Shown here in pieces: positions 15,885 through 24,975 of a DNA stretch of 64,000 nt. Numbering within the stretch: position 1 is the first letter of the stretch; each line of letters begins with the position of its first letter. The stretch is from contig NZ_AP017655.1 in the NCBI RefSeq assembly GCF_002355855.1, forward strand, positions 3,103,001 to 3,167,000, written 5' to 3'. The DNA is from Sphingobium cloacae (lineage in GTDB: Bacteria > Pseudomonadota > Alphaproteobacteria > Sphingomonadales > Sphingomonadaceae). The notes below the pieces were generated by a model. That model ran no database searches, was not told the DNA's origin, and saw only the letters and a list, made by a program, of their open reading frames with translations. The position numbers and the translations under genes are program-made.

Positions 15885-18689
15885 ATGAAACATTATGGCC
15901 TTTGGCTTTCAACCGCCGGCGTGGTCGCGCTGGTGGCCGCGATCCCCCTTGCCCATGCGCAGGAGCAGGCAGCGCCGCAAGCCGCCGTCGAGGAGGATGG
16001 CGCCAATATCATCGTCACCGCGACCCGGCGCGCCAGCCCGTTGTCGGACGTGCCGATCGCCGTATCGGCCGTCACCGCGCAGGCGATGCAGAACAGCGGC
16101 GCGACGGACATCCGCGCGCTCAACCAGCTTGCGCCCTCGATGCTGATTTCCTCGACCGGATCGGAAGCCAATGCGTCGGCCCGCATCCGCGGCATCGGCA
16201 CGGTGGGCGACAATCCGGGCCTGGAAAGCTCGGTCGCGGTGTTCATCGACGGCGTGTACCGCTCGCGCACCGGCGCGGGCCTCACCGACCTGGGCGAGAT
16301 CGAGCGCGTGGAAGTGCTGCGCGGGCCGCAGGGCACGCTGTTCGGCCGCAACGCGTCGGCGGGCCTCATCAACATCATCAGCAAGGCGCCGGAGTTCACG
16401 CTGGGCGGCAAGGCCGAGGTGACCTATGGCAATTACGACTATTGGCGTCTGGCGGGCCGCATCACCGGGCCGGTGAGCGACAGCATCGCGCTGGCGCTGG
16501 ACGGCGTATGGTCGAAGCGGGACGGCTTCTACAAGCTGGTCGACGCGGCCGGGAACAAGGTGGGCGACACCAATGACCGCGACCGCTGGTTCCTGCGCGG
16601 GCAGGCATTGATCGAACCGAACGACGCGCTCTCCATCCGGCTGATCGGCGATTATACGAACCGCGACGAAAGCTGCTGCGGCGCGGCCACTATCGAAACG
16701 CGCGAGCGGGTGCCGCTGCCCGGCGGCGGATATGGGACCAACGATTTCAACCGCATCGCCGCCATCATGCAGGGGCAGGGCGCGGTGTTCCACGACGATC
16801 CCTATGACCGCAAGCTGACGATCAACCAGAACCGCAACTATGTCAGCAAGCTCAAGGACTGGGGCGTTTCGGGCGAGATCAACTATGATTTCGGCGGCGC
16901 GAAGCTGACCAGCATCACCGCCTATCGCGACTACAAGTCGAAGGATTATGGCGATTACGATTATAGCGCCGCCGACCTGCTCTATCGCGATCCGGGCACC
17001 TTCCGCCAGTTCAAGACCTTCACGCAGGAATTGCGCTTGCAGGGGTCGGCCTTCAACGACCGGCTCGACTGGCTGGTCGGCGGCTATTACGCCAATGAAA
17101 AGCTGACCTTGCAAGACAATATCCGCTTCGGCGCGGACTATGGCCGCTTCGCCGCCTGCCGCCTGATGGCGGGCGCGGGGCCGACCAGCAACCTGACGCA
17201 AGCGCAACTGATGGCGTGCGGCGCCAATCCGCTCGCCACCTCCGCGCTGATCGGGGGCACGCAGGCGCAGCTTAACGCGGGCCTGACCAGCGCCTTCATC
17301 AATGCGGGCATGGACCCCGCCATGGCGGCGGCGCAGGCGGGCGCGATCTCCACCGGCCTCGGCAACGGTCTGGGCGCGCTGGCTTCCATTCCCGAGGGAA
17401 CGGGGGACGTGGCTTCCCGCTATTATCAGAAGAGCCGGAACTGGGCGCTCTTCACCCATAATATCGTGCACATCACGCCGCAGCTCGACCTGACGCTGGG
17501 CCTGCGCTACACGCATGAACGCAAGCGTTTCTCGGCGGATTTCAACAACAACAACGCCATCTGCTCCGCCTTGCAGGCGTCGGGGCTGCGCAACATCGCG
17601 ATCAACCCGCAACTGGGCAGCGCCGCGGCGCTGGCGGGCGGCATCCTGACGCTGGGCTGCCTTGGCAACGGGTCCACGGGCCTCAACGCGCTGGACCTGC
17701 GCGACCGGATCAGCGACGGCGAGTTTTCCGGCACGGCCGTGCTGTCGTGGAAGCCGGTCGACGCACTGCTGGTCTATGGCAGCTATTCGCGCGGCTACAA
17801 GGCGGGCGGCTATAATCTGGACCGCTTCCAATTGGGATCGACCGGGCTCAATCCGGTTCCGGCGGTCTTTTCGCCGCGCAGCAACGCGGACGTGACATCG
17901 CTGCGCTTCGCGGCGGAGAAGGTGGACGCGTTCGAGGTGGGCCTGAAATACAGCCAGCCCAAATGGAGCGCGAACATCGCCGCCTTCCGGCAGGAGTTCA
18001 AGAATTTCCAGTTGAACACCTTCAACGGCACCAGCTTCATCGTCCAGAACATCAATGGCTGTGACGGGGACCTGTCCGCCGCCCGCACCTGCGACAAGGG
18101 CGACGTGTCGCCGGGCCTGGTCAGCCAGGGCGTCGAGCTGGAGCTGACGGCATCGCCGGTGCGCAATGTGCGTCTTTCGGGCGGCATGACCTATGCCCGC
18201 GCGAAGTTCGCCAACCGGCTGGTCGGCAGCAGCGACGGCAGCGTGCCGCTCGACCCGGCGCTGTTCCTGCTGCCCGGATCGATCAATTCGCAGGCGCCCA
18301 AGCTGGTGACGACCGCCAGCGCGGCCTGGACGCCGGCGATCGGCTCCGGCGGGATGTCGGCGCTCTTCTATGTCGACGCGCGCATGACAGGCGACTTCAA
18401 CACCGGGTCGGACCTGTTCCCCGAAAAGCGGCAGGATGGCTTTTCGGTCGTGAACGCCCGCATCGGCCTGCGCGGGCCGCAGCAGAAATGGGCGATCGAA
18501 TTCTGGGGCCAGAATGTCTTCAACGCGAAATATACGCAGGTGGCCTTCAGCAGCCCGCTCCAGTCGAGCAGCCCGGCGACATCGACGACCGGGCAATTCG
18601 CATCGGGCGGCGTGATGGCGAACCAGTTGATTTCCGCCTATCTGGCGGAACCGCGCACCTACGGCATCACGCTGCGCGGGTCTTTCTGA
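15885..18689 (+). CDS. TonB-dependent outer-membrane receptor
   Basis: A 934-residue receptor. A signal peptide ends near AHAQ (about residue 25), a TonB-box-like segment follows (NIIVTATRR, about 42-50), then the plug domain (LSDVPIAVSAVTAQAMQNSGATDIRAL onward, with IDGVYRSRTG and VEVLRGPQGTLFGRNASAG) and a beta-barrel ending in the aromatic residue of RGSF. AGGAGAGG (15868-15875) is a strong ribosome site before the chosen ATG. It resembles the broad receptor group often annotated for iron complexes, but sphingomonads use the same group for sugars and aromatics. No linked transport genes identify the ligand. Confidence 0.93.
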   Translation: MKHYGLWLSTAGVVALVAAIPLAHAQEQAAPQAAVEEDGANIIVTATRRASPLSDVPIAVSAVTAQAMQNSGATDIRALNQLAPSMLISSTGSEANASARIRGIGTVGDNPGLESSVAVFIDGVYRSRTGAGLTDLGEIERVEVLRGPQGTLFGRNASAGLINIISKAPEFTLGGKAEVTYGNYDYWRLAGRITGPVSDSIALALDGVWSKRDGFYKLVDAAGNKVGDTNDRDRWFLRGQALIEPNDALSIRLIGDYTNRDESCCGAATIETRERVPLPGGGYGTNDFNRIAAIMQGQGAVFHDDPYDRKLTINQNRNYVSKLKDWGVSGEINYDFGGAKLTSITAYRDYKSKDYGDYDYSAADLLYRDPGTFRQFKTFTQELRLQGSAFNDRLDWLVGGYYANEKLTLQDNIRFGADYGRFAACRLMAGAGPTSNLTQAQLMACGANPLATSALIGGTQAQLNAGLTSAFINAGMDPAMAAAQAGAISTGLGNGLGALASIPEGTGDVASRYYQKSRNWALFTHNIVHITPQLDLTLGLRYTHERKRFSADFNNNNAICSALQASGLRNIAINPQLGSAAALAGGILTLGCLGNGSTGLNALDLRDRISDGEFSGTAVLSWKPVDALLVYGSYSRGYKAGGYNLDRFQLGSTGLNPVPAVFSPRSNADVTSLRFAAEKVDAFEVGLKYSQPKWSANIAAFRQEFKNFQLNTFNGTSFIVQNINGCDGDLSAARTCDKGDVSPGLVSQGVELELTASPVRNVRLSGGMTYARAKFANRLVGSSDGSVPLDPALFLLPGSINSQAPKLVTTASAAWTPAIGSGGMSALFYVDARMTGDFNTGSDLFPEKRQDGFSVVNARIGLRGPQQKWAIEFWGQNVFNAKYTQVAFSSPLQSSSPATSTTGQFASGGVMANQLISAYLAEPRTYGITLRGSF

Positions 18690-18702
18690 TCCGGGGCGTC
18701 GG

Positions 18703-18734
18703 CCCGCGATCCGGCCGGGATGCCGGGTCGCGGG
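18703..18734. terminator. Stem-loop downstream of first TonB receptor gene
   Basis: CCCGCGATCCGG pairs with CCGGGTCGCGGG (11 of 12 positions) around an 8-base loop, starting 14 bp after the stop codon. No clear T run follows, so it may be an RNA-stabilising hairpin. Confidence 0.45.
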
Positions 18735-18818
18735 ATCAGCCCGCTTCCCCGATCATTGCGATGTATCTGTAGCGAGCGCGGCCTTGCCCGGCCGGGACTG
18801 TCCGGCGCCGAAAATACA

Positions 18819-18862
18819 ATTTGCGACAAATCTCCCTTTCCCCTGCGAGAGATTTGCGACAA
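18819..18862. promoter_or_regulatory. Two perfect ATTTGCGACAA repeats upstream of second TonB receptor
   Basis: The 11-mer occurs at 18819-18829 and 18852-18862, exactly 33 bp apart, about three helical turns. TGGCCGCTAGG (18864-18874) follows directly, and the GTG start lies about 36 bp further. Same-face repeats next to a promoter suggest a cooperative regulator site. Confidence 0.5.
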
Positions 18863-18910
18863 CTGGCCGCTAGGGAGAGGCCTGTCGAGGGTCTGTCCTG
18901 GGGGTTTTCC

Positions 18911-21697
18911 GTGCGTCGTTCCATGTCCTTTGCCTTGTTCGTCCTGCTGTCCGGCGCCGCGCCCGGCGCGCTGATGGCGCAGGAGGTCGAGCGCCGTCCG
19001 CCCGTGGAGATGGAGGAAGGGGACGAGATCGTCGTCACCGGCCAGCCCGAACGCGGGGCGGTGCCGGGCGATGTCCGGCCCGAACAGCAATTCCGCGCCG
19101 CCGACATCCGCGCGCTGGGTGTCGCGTCGATTTCGGAAATGGTGTCGGAACTGTCGGCGGAAACCAACGGCACGCCCATCATCCTGCTGAACGGCAAGCG
19201 CATCTCCAGTTTCTCGGAGATTCAGGACCTGCCCGCCGAAGCGGTGGCGCGGGTGGACGTGCTGCCCGAACAGGTGGCTTCATCCTATGGCTATGCGCCG
19301 ACGCAGAAGGTCATGAACATCGTGCTGCGCCCGCGCTTCCGCGCCGAATCCGCCGATCTGCGCGGCGGCACGACGACCGATGGCGGGCGGGAGAGCGGAT
19401 CGGGCGAAGTGGGCGTCATGCGCATCCGGGGCGACAACCGCTTCACGCTGAACCTCAAATACAGCCGCGCGGCGCATCTGCTGGAAAGTCAGCGGGACAT
19501 CGATCCGACCGCGCCCTCCCGGCCCTATTCCCTGGGCGGCAACGTCGCCGCCATGACGCAGGACGGGGAAATCGACCCGGCGCTTTCGGCCCTTGCCGGG
19601 GAGGCGGTGACCGTCGCGGCCGTGCCGGAAAGCGCGGGGGCCTCCATCCCGTCCCTCGACGATTTCGTCGCGGGCGCGAACCGGGCGGGCGTCAGCGACC
19701 TGGGCCGCTATCGCACGCTCAGTCCCGCGACGGAAAGCTTCTCCGCCAACGCCACGCTGGCCCGCGCGCTGGGCGGCGTGTCCGCCACCGTCAACGGGCG
19801 GCTGGAACTGTCCGACAATGATTCGCTTCAGGGGCTGTCGGCGCTGGCGCTGGATCTGCCCGCGGGCCATCCCTTCTCCCCCTTCGCGAACGACGTGCGG
19901 CTTTATCGCTATCTCGCGCAGGCGGGGGCGCTGGGGCAGAATATCCGGGGCACGACCGGCCATGTCGGCATCACGCTGAACGGCGGGCTGGGCGGGGGAT
20001 GGCAATGGTCCTTCACCGGGAACGGCGACATTTCGGACACGCGCACGCGCACGGACCGGGGCGTTTCGGCCGGGGCGATGCAGGCGCTTCTGGATGCGGG
20101 CGATCCGGGCTTCCATCCCTATGGCCCCATCGCGGACGATCTGCTCGCCACCCGCCTCACCGACCGGGCGCGGGCGAAGTCGCAGGCGATTTCGGGCGAC
20201 CTGCTGCTGAGCGGCCCCCTGTTCGACCTGCCCGCCGGGGAGGTCACGACATCGGTCCGCCTGGGCGGATCGGCGAACGGCTTCGAAAGCTGGTCGATCC
20301 GGTCCGGCGTCGAACGCAATGCCGACTATAACCGCGAGATCGCGAGCGGGCAGGTCAGCCTGGACGTGCCGCTCACCAGCCGGTCGAAGGGCGTGCTGGG
20401 CGCGCTGGGCGACATCGGCGTCAACATGAACGCCGCCGCGCAGCGCCTGTCGGACTTCGGCACGCTTTCGACGCTGGGCTACGGCCTGCGCTGGAAGCCG
20501 GTGCGCGCCGTCCAGATCCTGATGTCCGCCAATCAGGACCGCGCCGCGCCCACCGGATCGCAGATCACCGACCCGCTGATCTCCACGCCCAACATGCCCG
20601 TCTTCGACTATGCGACCGGGCAGACGGTGTTCGTGACGCAATTGTCGGGCGGCAATGCCGCGCTCAAGGAAAGCGTGCGCGACCAGTTCCGCCTGAGCGC
20701 CACGGTCAAGCCCTTCGACAAGCCCAACCTGACGCTGACCGCGACCTATCTCAACAGCCGCACCCGCAATCCCATCGCGGCCTTCCCCACGCCCACGCCC
20801 GCGATCGAGGCCGCTTTCCAGGATCGCTTCCTGCGCGACGCGGACGGCAACCTGATGCAGATCGACGCGCGGCCGATCAATTTCCTGCGCTCGCAAAGCG
20901 AACAACTGCGCTGGGGCTTCAACCTGTCGATCCCGATCAAGTCGCGCGTGCAGAAGCTGGTCGAGGCATGGCGGGCGGCAGGCGCCAGGCCGGAGGACAG
21001 GCCCGCCGAACTGCGGTCGCTGTTCGGCAACCGCCGGCCCGGCGGCGCAGGCGGCGGTGATGGCGAAGGCGGCGGCCCGCCGCGCCGCGATGAGGGTCCT
21101 GGCGGGCCGGAGGGACCGGGCGACGCCAATGCAGGGCCGGGCGGCGGACGGCCGGGCGGCGGCTTCGGCGGTCCGGGCGGCTTTGGCGGGCGGCGCGGCG
21201 GCGGAGGCGGGGGCGGGCGCCTGAGCTTCGGCCTCTATCATACATGGCATCTGACCGAGAGCATCCTGATCGCGCCGGGCGTGCCGGAACTCAACCTGCT
21301 GAGCGGCGACGCGACCGGATCGTCGGGCGGGCAGCCGCGTCATGAAGTGCAGGCGCGGCTGGGCTATTCCAACAACGGCATCGGCGGCAGGCTGAGCGTC
21401 GACTGGGAAAGCGGCACGCATGTCGACGGCGCGCTGGGCGGCGCGTCGCGCCTGAACTTCGGCAGCCTCGCCACCGCCAATCTGCGCCTCTTCGCCAATC
21501 TGGGGCAGATGCCGGGGCTGGCGCGCGACCATCCCTTCCTGCGGGGGGCGCGGGTGTCGATCGGCATCGACAATATCTTCAACGCCCGCCGCCATGTGAC
21601 GGACGCGACCGGCGCGACGCCGCTGCGCTATCAGCGGGACTATCTGGACCCGCTGGGCCGCACGGTGTCGATCAGCTTCCGCAAGCTGTTCTTCTGA
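18911..21697 (+). CDS. TonB-dependent receptor with glycine-rich insertion
   Basis: About 928 residues. The signal peptide follows a GTG start (MRRSMSFALFVLLSGAAPGALMAQ); an in-frame ATG four codons later is the alternative. A TonB-box-like EIVVTGQ (about 41) and a short plug domain (ISEMVSELSAETNGTPIILLNGKRISSFSEIQDLP) precede the barrel, which ends in ISFRKLFF. At about residues 706-770 there is an unusual block of Gly, Pro, Arg and Asp (GGxGG and PGG repeats) inside the barrel region, probably an extracellular loop. No ligand can be assigned. Confidence 0.88.
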   Translation: MRRSMSFALFVLLSGAAPGALMAQEVERRPPVEMEEGDEIVVTGQPERGAVPGDVRPEQQFRAADIRALGVASISEMVSELSAETNGTPIILLNGKRISSFSEIQDLPAEAVARVDVLPEQVASSYGYAPTQKVMNIVLRPRFRAESADLRGGTTTDGGRESGSGEVGVMRIRGDNRFTLNLKYSRAAHLLESQRDIDPTAPSRPYSLGGNVAAMTQDGEIDPALSALAGEAVTVAAVPESAGASIPSLDDFVAGANRAGVSDLGRYRTLSPATESFSANATLARALGGVSATVNGRLELSDNDSLQGLSALALDLPAGHPFSPFANDVRLYRYLAQAGALGQNIRGTTGHVGITLNGGLGGGWQWSFTGNGDISDTRTRTDRGVSAGAMQALLDAGDPGFHPYGPIADDLLATRLTDRARAKSQAISGDLLLSGPLFDLPAGEVTTSVRLGGSANGFESWSIRSGVERNADYNREIASGQVSLDVPLTSRSKGVLGALGDIGVNMNAAAQRLSDFGTLSTLGYGLRWKPVRAVQILMSANQDRAAPTGSQITDPLISTPNMPVFDYATGQTVFVTQLSGGNAALKESVRDQFRLSATVKPFDKPNLTLTATYLNSRTRNPIAAFPTPTPAIEAAFQDRFLRDADGNLMQIDARPINFLRSQSEQLRWGFNLSIPIKSRVQKLVEAWRAAGARPEDRPAELRSLFGNRRPGGAGGGDGEGGGPPRRDEGPGGPEGPGDANAGPGGGRPGGGFGGPGGFGGRRGGGGGGGRLSFGLYHTWHLTESILIAPGVPELNLLSGDATGSSGGQPRHEVQARLGYSNNGIGGRLSVDWESGTHVDGALGGASRLNFGSLATANLRLFANLGQMPGLARDHPFLRGARVSIGIDNIFNARRHVTDATGATPLRYQRDYLDPLGRTVSISFRKLFF

Positions 21698-21928
21698 CGG
21701 ATGGGCGCGGCTTTCTCCCCGGAATGATCATGCCGATGACGAACGGGGGTGCTGGTGTTTTTTGGGTGGGTTCCAGACATCTCAGCCCGAATGGAGATTG
21801 AATGTCCGCTCCTGCCCCAAACCCGCCAACGCAGGCAACCCGCATGCTCGCCTCGATGAATTGTGCGGGTGCCGGAAACCTCTCCGGCCCCCGGCCATTC
21901 TCCCTGTGTAACAAGGGAGAGGAAAGCC

Positions 21929-22255
21929 ATGTTCATCGCGGTCTACTGGTGGCGCGTCCACCCCGGCAAGGAGGAGCAGTTCCGCGCGGCATGGCGCAAA
22001 GGCACCGACCTCATCCGCGAAAAATACGGCAGCTACGGCTCGCGCCTGCACCGCGACGCGGACGGGCGTTTCGTGGGCTATGCCGAATGGCCGGACGAGG
22101 CGACATGGCGCGCGGCCTTCGACCGGAAAATGGTCTATGACGATCCGGAAACCCGCGCCGCCTTCGTCGATGCCGTCGCCGAAGTCCCGCCCGACGCCGA
22201 CCCCATCTTCACCATGACGGTGACGGACGACCTGCTGCTGCGCTCGCGCGGCTGA
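21929..22255 (+). CDS. Antibiotic biosynthesis monooxygenase (ABM) domain protein
   Basis: A 108-residue single-domain protein with the ferredoxin-like dimeric alpha-beta barrel pattern: FIAVYWWRVHPGKEEQFRAAWRKGT at the start and FVGYAEWPDEATWRAAF in the middle. Small ABM proteins act as quinol or small-molecule monooxygenases or as stress proteins. Specific chemistry cannot be assigned. GGGAGAGG precedes the ATG. It is convergent with the next gene. Confidence 0.8.
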   Translation: MFIAVYWWRVHPGKEEQFRAAWRKGTDLIREKYGSYGSRLHRDADGRFVGYAEWPDEATWRAAFDRKMVYDDPETRAAFVDAVAEVPPDADPIFTMTVTDDLLLRSRG

Positions 22256-22258
22256 CCG

Positions 22259-22936
22259 TCACCGCGTCCGCTTCTCGCCGAACCAGATGACGTGCTGCGG
22301 CCCCTTGCCGTTGCTGCGGGCGCGGACGCGGACTTCATCCACGGCAAGGCCGCTTTGCGACAGGCGGCGGGTGAAGGCGGCGTCCGGCCCGGCGGACCAG
22401 ACCGCCAGCACGCCGCCGGGCTTTAGCGCCGCGATCGCCGCCGCCAGCCCCGACGCCGAATAGAGCCGGTCATTCTCCGGCCGCACCAGCCCGTCCGGCC
22501 CATTGTCCACATCGAGCAGGATGGCGTCATATCGCCCCTTCGCGGCGGCGATCACGTCCGCCACATCCTTCCCCAGCAGTTCGACGCGCGGATCGTCCAG
22601 GCATCCCGCCGCCAGTTCCGCCATCGGCCCCCGCGCCCATTGGATGATCTCCGGCACCAGTTCGGCAACGGTGATCCGCGCGTCCTGGCCCAGCGCGGCC
22701 AGCGCCGCGCGCAGCGTGAAGCCCATGCCATAACCGCCGATCAGGAAATGCGGCGCGGTGCGCCCGCGCAGCCTTTCGCAGCTCATGTTGGCCAGCGCTT
22801 CCTCCGACCCGCTCATGCGGCTGCTCATCAATTCGTTGCGGTCGAGCACGATCATGAAGTCCCCGCCGCGCCGGTAGAGCGTCAGTTCCGCTCCGCCCGG
22901 CACGATGGCCGATCCGATAAATTCGCGTGGCTGCAT
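22259..22936 (-). CDS. Spermidine-synthase-like methyltransferase-fold protein
   Basis: About 225 residues. It has a SAM/dcSAM-binding fold: FLIGGYGMGFTLRAAL (glycine loop), ITVAELVPEIIQWARGP (acidic residue after strand 2), LLGKDVADVI and DAILLDVDNGPDGLV (motif after strand 4). These match spermidine synthase-like proteins widespread in proteobacteria. Whether it makes polyamines is not shown; many such paralogues lack proven activity. The ATG giving MQPREFIGSAIV was used in place of a longer upstream frame that lacks protein-like composition. Confidence 0.82.
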   Translation of the reverse strand: MQPREFIGSAIVPGGAELTLYRRGGDFMIVLDRNELMSSRMSGSEEALANMSCERLRGRTAPHFLIGGYGMGFTLRAALAALGQDARITVAELVPEIIQWARGPMAELAAGCLDDPRVELLGKDVADVIAAAKGRYDAILLDVDNGPDGLVRPENDRLYSASGLAAAIAALKPGGVLAVWSAGPDAAFTRRLSQSGLAVDEVRVRARSNGKGPQHVIWFGEKRTR

Positions 22937-23088
22937 GGGAATCCTTCTGTTCTGGCGGGGTCGCTTCGCCTTCCCCCTATGGCATGTGGCCGCGCCGCTC
23001 CAGCCAAAGCTGCGACGAAGGGGTTTACGCCCAGCAAAGGCGGCGTCATAGCGGCCCCAACCCTCCATTACTGAAAAGCGTCCCTGTT

Positions 23089-23541
23089 TTGCGATATTTC
23101 CTCGATACAGAGTTCAACGGCTTTGGCGGCGAGTTGATCAGCCTCGCGCTCGTTCCTGAATATGGCGATCAGGATTTCTATGTATCGCTGCCGCTGCCGG
23201 ACAGGGTCCATTCATGGGTCGAGCGCAACGTCATCCCCTATCTCCGCTCCGTTCCGCCGGGCGTCGACCATGTGCTGGGCCGCGAGGAGGCCGCGCGGCA
23301 TATCGAAGCCTATCTGGCGAACGATCCCGATCCGGTGATCGTGGCGGACTGGCCGGACGACCTCGGCTATTTCTGCCATCTTCTCGTGACGGGGCCGGGC
23401 GAGATGATCACCATCGGCGGGCTGCGGCTGGAGCTGCTCAACTGCGCGGGTTTCAGCGCCTCGGCCAACAGCCGCACGCCGCACAACGCCCTGCACGACG
23501 CGCGCGCGCTCAAGGATTTCTGCCTCGGCCTGACCTATTGA
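23089..23541 (+). CDS. DEDDh-type 3'-5' exoribonuclease-like protein
   Basis: About 150 residues. The start MRYFLDTEFNGFGG carries the first acidic pair (D6, E8) of exonuclease motif I. ADWPDDLGYF and the final HNALHDARALKDF supply the later Asp and the His-Asp of motif III, so it is a compact DnaQ/RNase T-like nuclease. The best start is the TTG at 23089, since it gives the family N-terminus exactly. No good Shine-Dalgarno sequence is visible. RNA or DNA as substrate is not resolved. Confidence 0.8.
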   Translation: MRYFLDTEFNGFGGELISLALVPEYGDQDFYVSLPLPDRVHSWVERNVIPYLRSVPPGVDHVLGREEAARHIEAYLANDPDPVIVADWPDDLGYFCHLLVTGPGEMITIGGLRLELLNCAGFSASANSRTPHNALHDARALKDFCLGLTY

Positions 23542-23551
23542 GCCGCGCCCT

Positions 23552-24904
23552 TCAGCGCGTCGTCACGACGCCGCTGAGGGCCACAGGTTCCCCGTCCATG
23601 GTGAGCGAGAGCCGGCTGTTGCCGATATGGTAGAAGCGGAAGCTCAGCGCCCTGAAACCATTGATATAGGCGATACCCAGCCCCAGCTTCGGGTCCACCA
23701 CAAGGTCGAGCGCATAGCGCCCGTCGGCCGAAGGCGGAAAGGCGACGCGCGGCGCTTGTGCGCTGTCCCGCCCGCGCAGCAGGAAGCGCGCCTCTCCCCT
23801 GGCCGTGTCGATCCTGATCCGGCTGGGTTCCTGCCCGGCTTCCCGCAACAATATGCCGAACGCGCTGCCCGGACGGACCTGTAGCGTCATCCGTGCGAGC
23901 AGCGGCTGCGCGGCGGAGCCGATCTCCAGCGCCTGCGGGGACAGCGTCCTGCGCTCCCGCCGGAATTGCGCCGCGACCGTCTCCGGCAGGCTGACCGCCA
24001 GGTCGCCCCGCGCATTCCGCCGCAGCGCATGGACGACCAGATCGCCACCCCAGTCGAAATCCATGGCGTCGTCATGCCGCTTCTTGTGCGCCAGCCATCC
24101 GAAAAGCAGCCGCCGGTCGCCCGACCCGGCGGACTTCCCCGCATAGAAAGCCCGCCCGTCCAGCGCGTCGAAGCGGCGATAGACATAAGGCCCGGCGCTC
24201 CGTGACGCGGCCAGATAACGCACCTGCCGCGACTCCTCGCGCTGGTCGGAATAGAGCAGATACCAGTCGCCGCCTTCCCGGAACAGGTCGGGCACTTCCA
24301 GGTTGAGCGGCGAATCCTCCTCATAAATGGGCGGCCGCGCCGTCCATTGCGTCAGGTCGGCCGAACTGTAGAGGCCGATGACGGCCTTGCCCCGCCGCCG
24401 CGTCGCCAGCAGCATCCACCAGGCTTTCGCCTCCGCGTTCCAGAACAGGAAGGGATCGCGGAAATCCCGCCGGTCATAGGCCGGCGAACCGGCAAAGGCG
24501 GTTTCGGGATGCTTGGTCCAGGGGCCGGTGAGGGCAGGGGCCCTTGCCTCCATCACCACCTCCTTCGGGTCGGCATGGGGATGGTGGCCCGTATAATAGA
24601 GGCGGTATCCGCCTTTGGGATCGGCGATGACGCTGCCGCTGCCGGTCCAGAAATCCGGCTCGTCCGCCTTGCCTGCCGGGATGGATTCGCTTGGCGGCGA
24701 CCATGTGAGGCCGTCCCGGCTCTGCGTCAGCCAGAAAGGATGGCGTCCCTCATTCTTGAGGTAGAAGACGGAATAGACGCCATTTTCGTAAAAGGGATTG
24801 GGATCGCCGATCCCCGCTTGTTCATGGGCGAAATAGACGGGCGCGTCCGCCGCCGGCAGCAACGGGGCGCTCATCAACAAAAGGGCGATCGCGCGGCCGA
24901 ACAT
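23552..24904 (-). CDS. GH32-like beta-fructosidase family protein, exported
   Basis: 450 residues with a signal peptide (about 1-19). Five-bladed-propeller GH32/GH43-type motifs are visible: GDPNPF with the predicted nucleophile Asp34, FRDPFLFW (RDP, 149-151) and LEVPDLF with the predicted acid/base Glu203. The usual Cys of the ECPDLF motif is Val here. A beta-sandwich-like C-terminus follows from about 310. It lies downstream of a TonB receptor and a levanase-like gene on the same strand, so it likely cleaves fructan or sucrose-type oligosaccharides in the periplasm. The atypical motifs make the exact substrate uncertain. Confidence 0.85.
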   Translation of the reverse strand: MFGRAIALLLMSAPLLPAADAPVYFAHEQAGIGDPNPFYENGVYSVFYLKNEGRHPFWLTQSRDGLTWSPPSESIPAGKADEPDFWTGSGSVIADPKGGYRLYYTGHHPHADPKEVVMEARAPALTGPWTKHPETAFAGSPAYDRRDFRDPFLFWNAEAKAWWMLLATRRRGKAVIGLYSSADLTQWTARPPIYEEDSPLNLEVPDLFREGGDWYLLYSDQREESRQVRYLAASRSAGPYVYRRFDALDGRAFYAGKSAGSGDRRLLFGWLAHKKRHDDAMDFDWGGDLVVHALRRNARGDLAVSLPETVAAQFRRERRTLSPQALEIGSAAQPLLARMTLQVRPGSAFGILLREAGQEPSRIRIDTARGEARFLLRGRDSAQAPRVAFPPSADGRYALDLVVDPKLGLGIAYINGFRALSFRFYHIGNSRLSLTMDGEPVALSGVVTTR

Positions 24905-24975
24905 GGCGTCCTTTCTCGCAACGAGAGGGGGTGGAAGCGGAAAGGCGGGTGCCTTTCCGCTTCCGGGGGGAAAGC

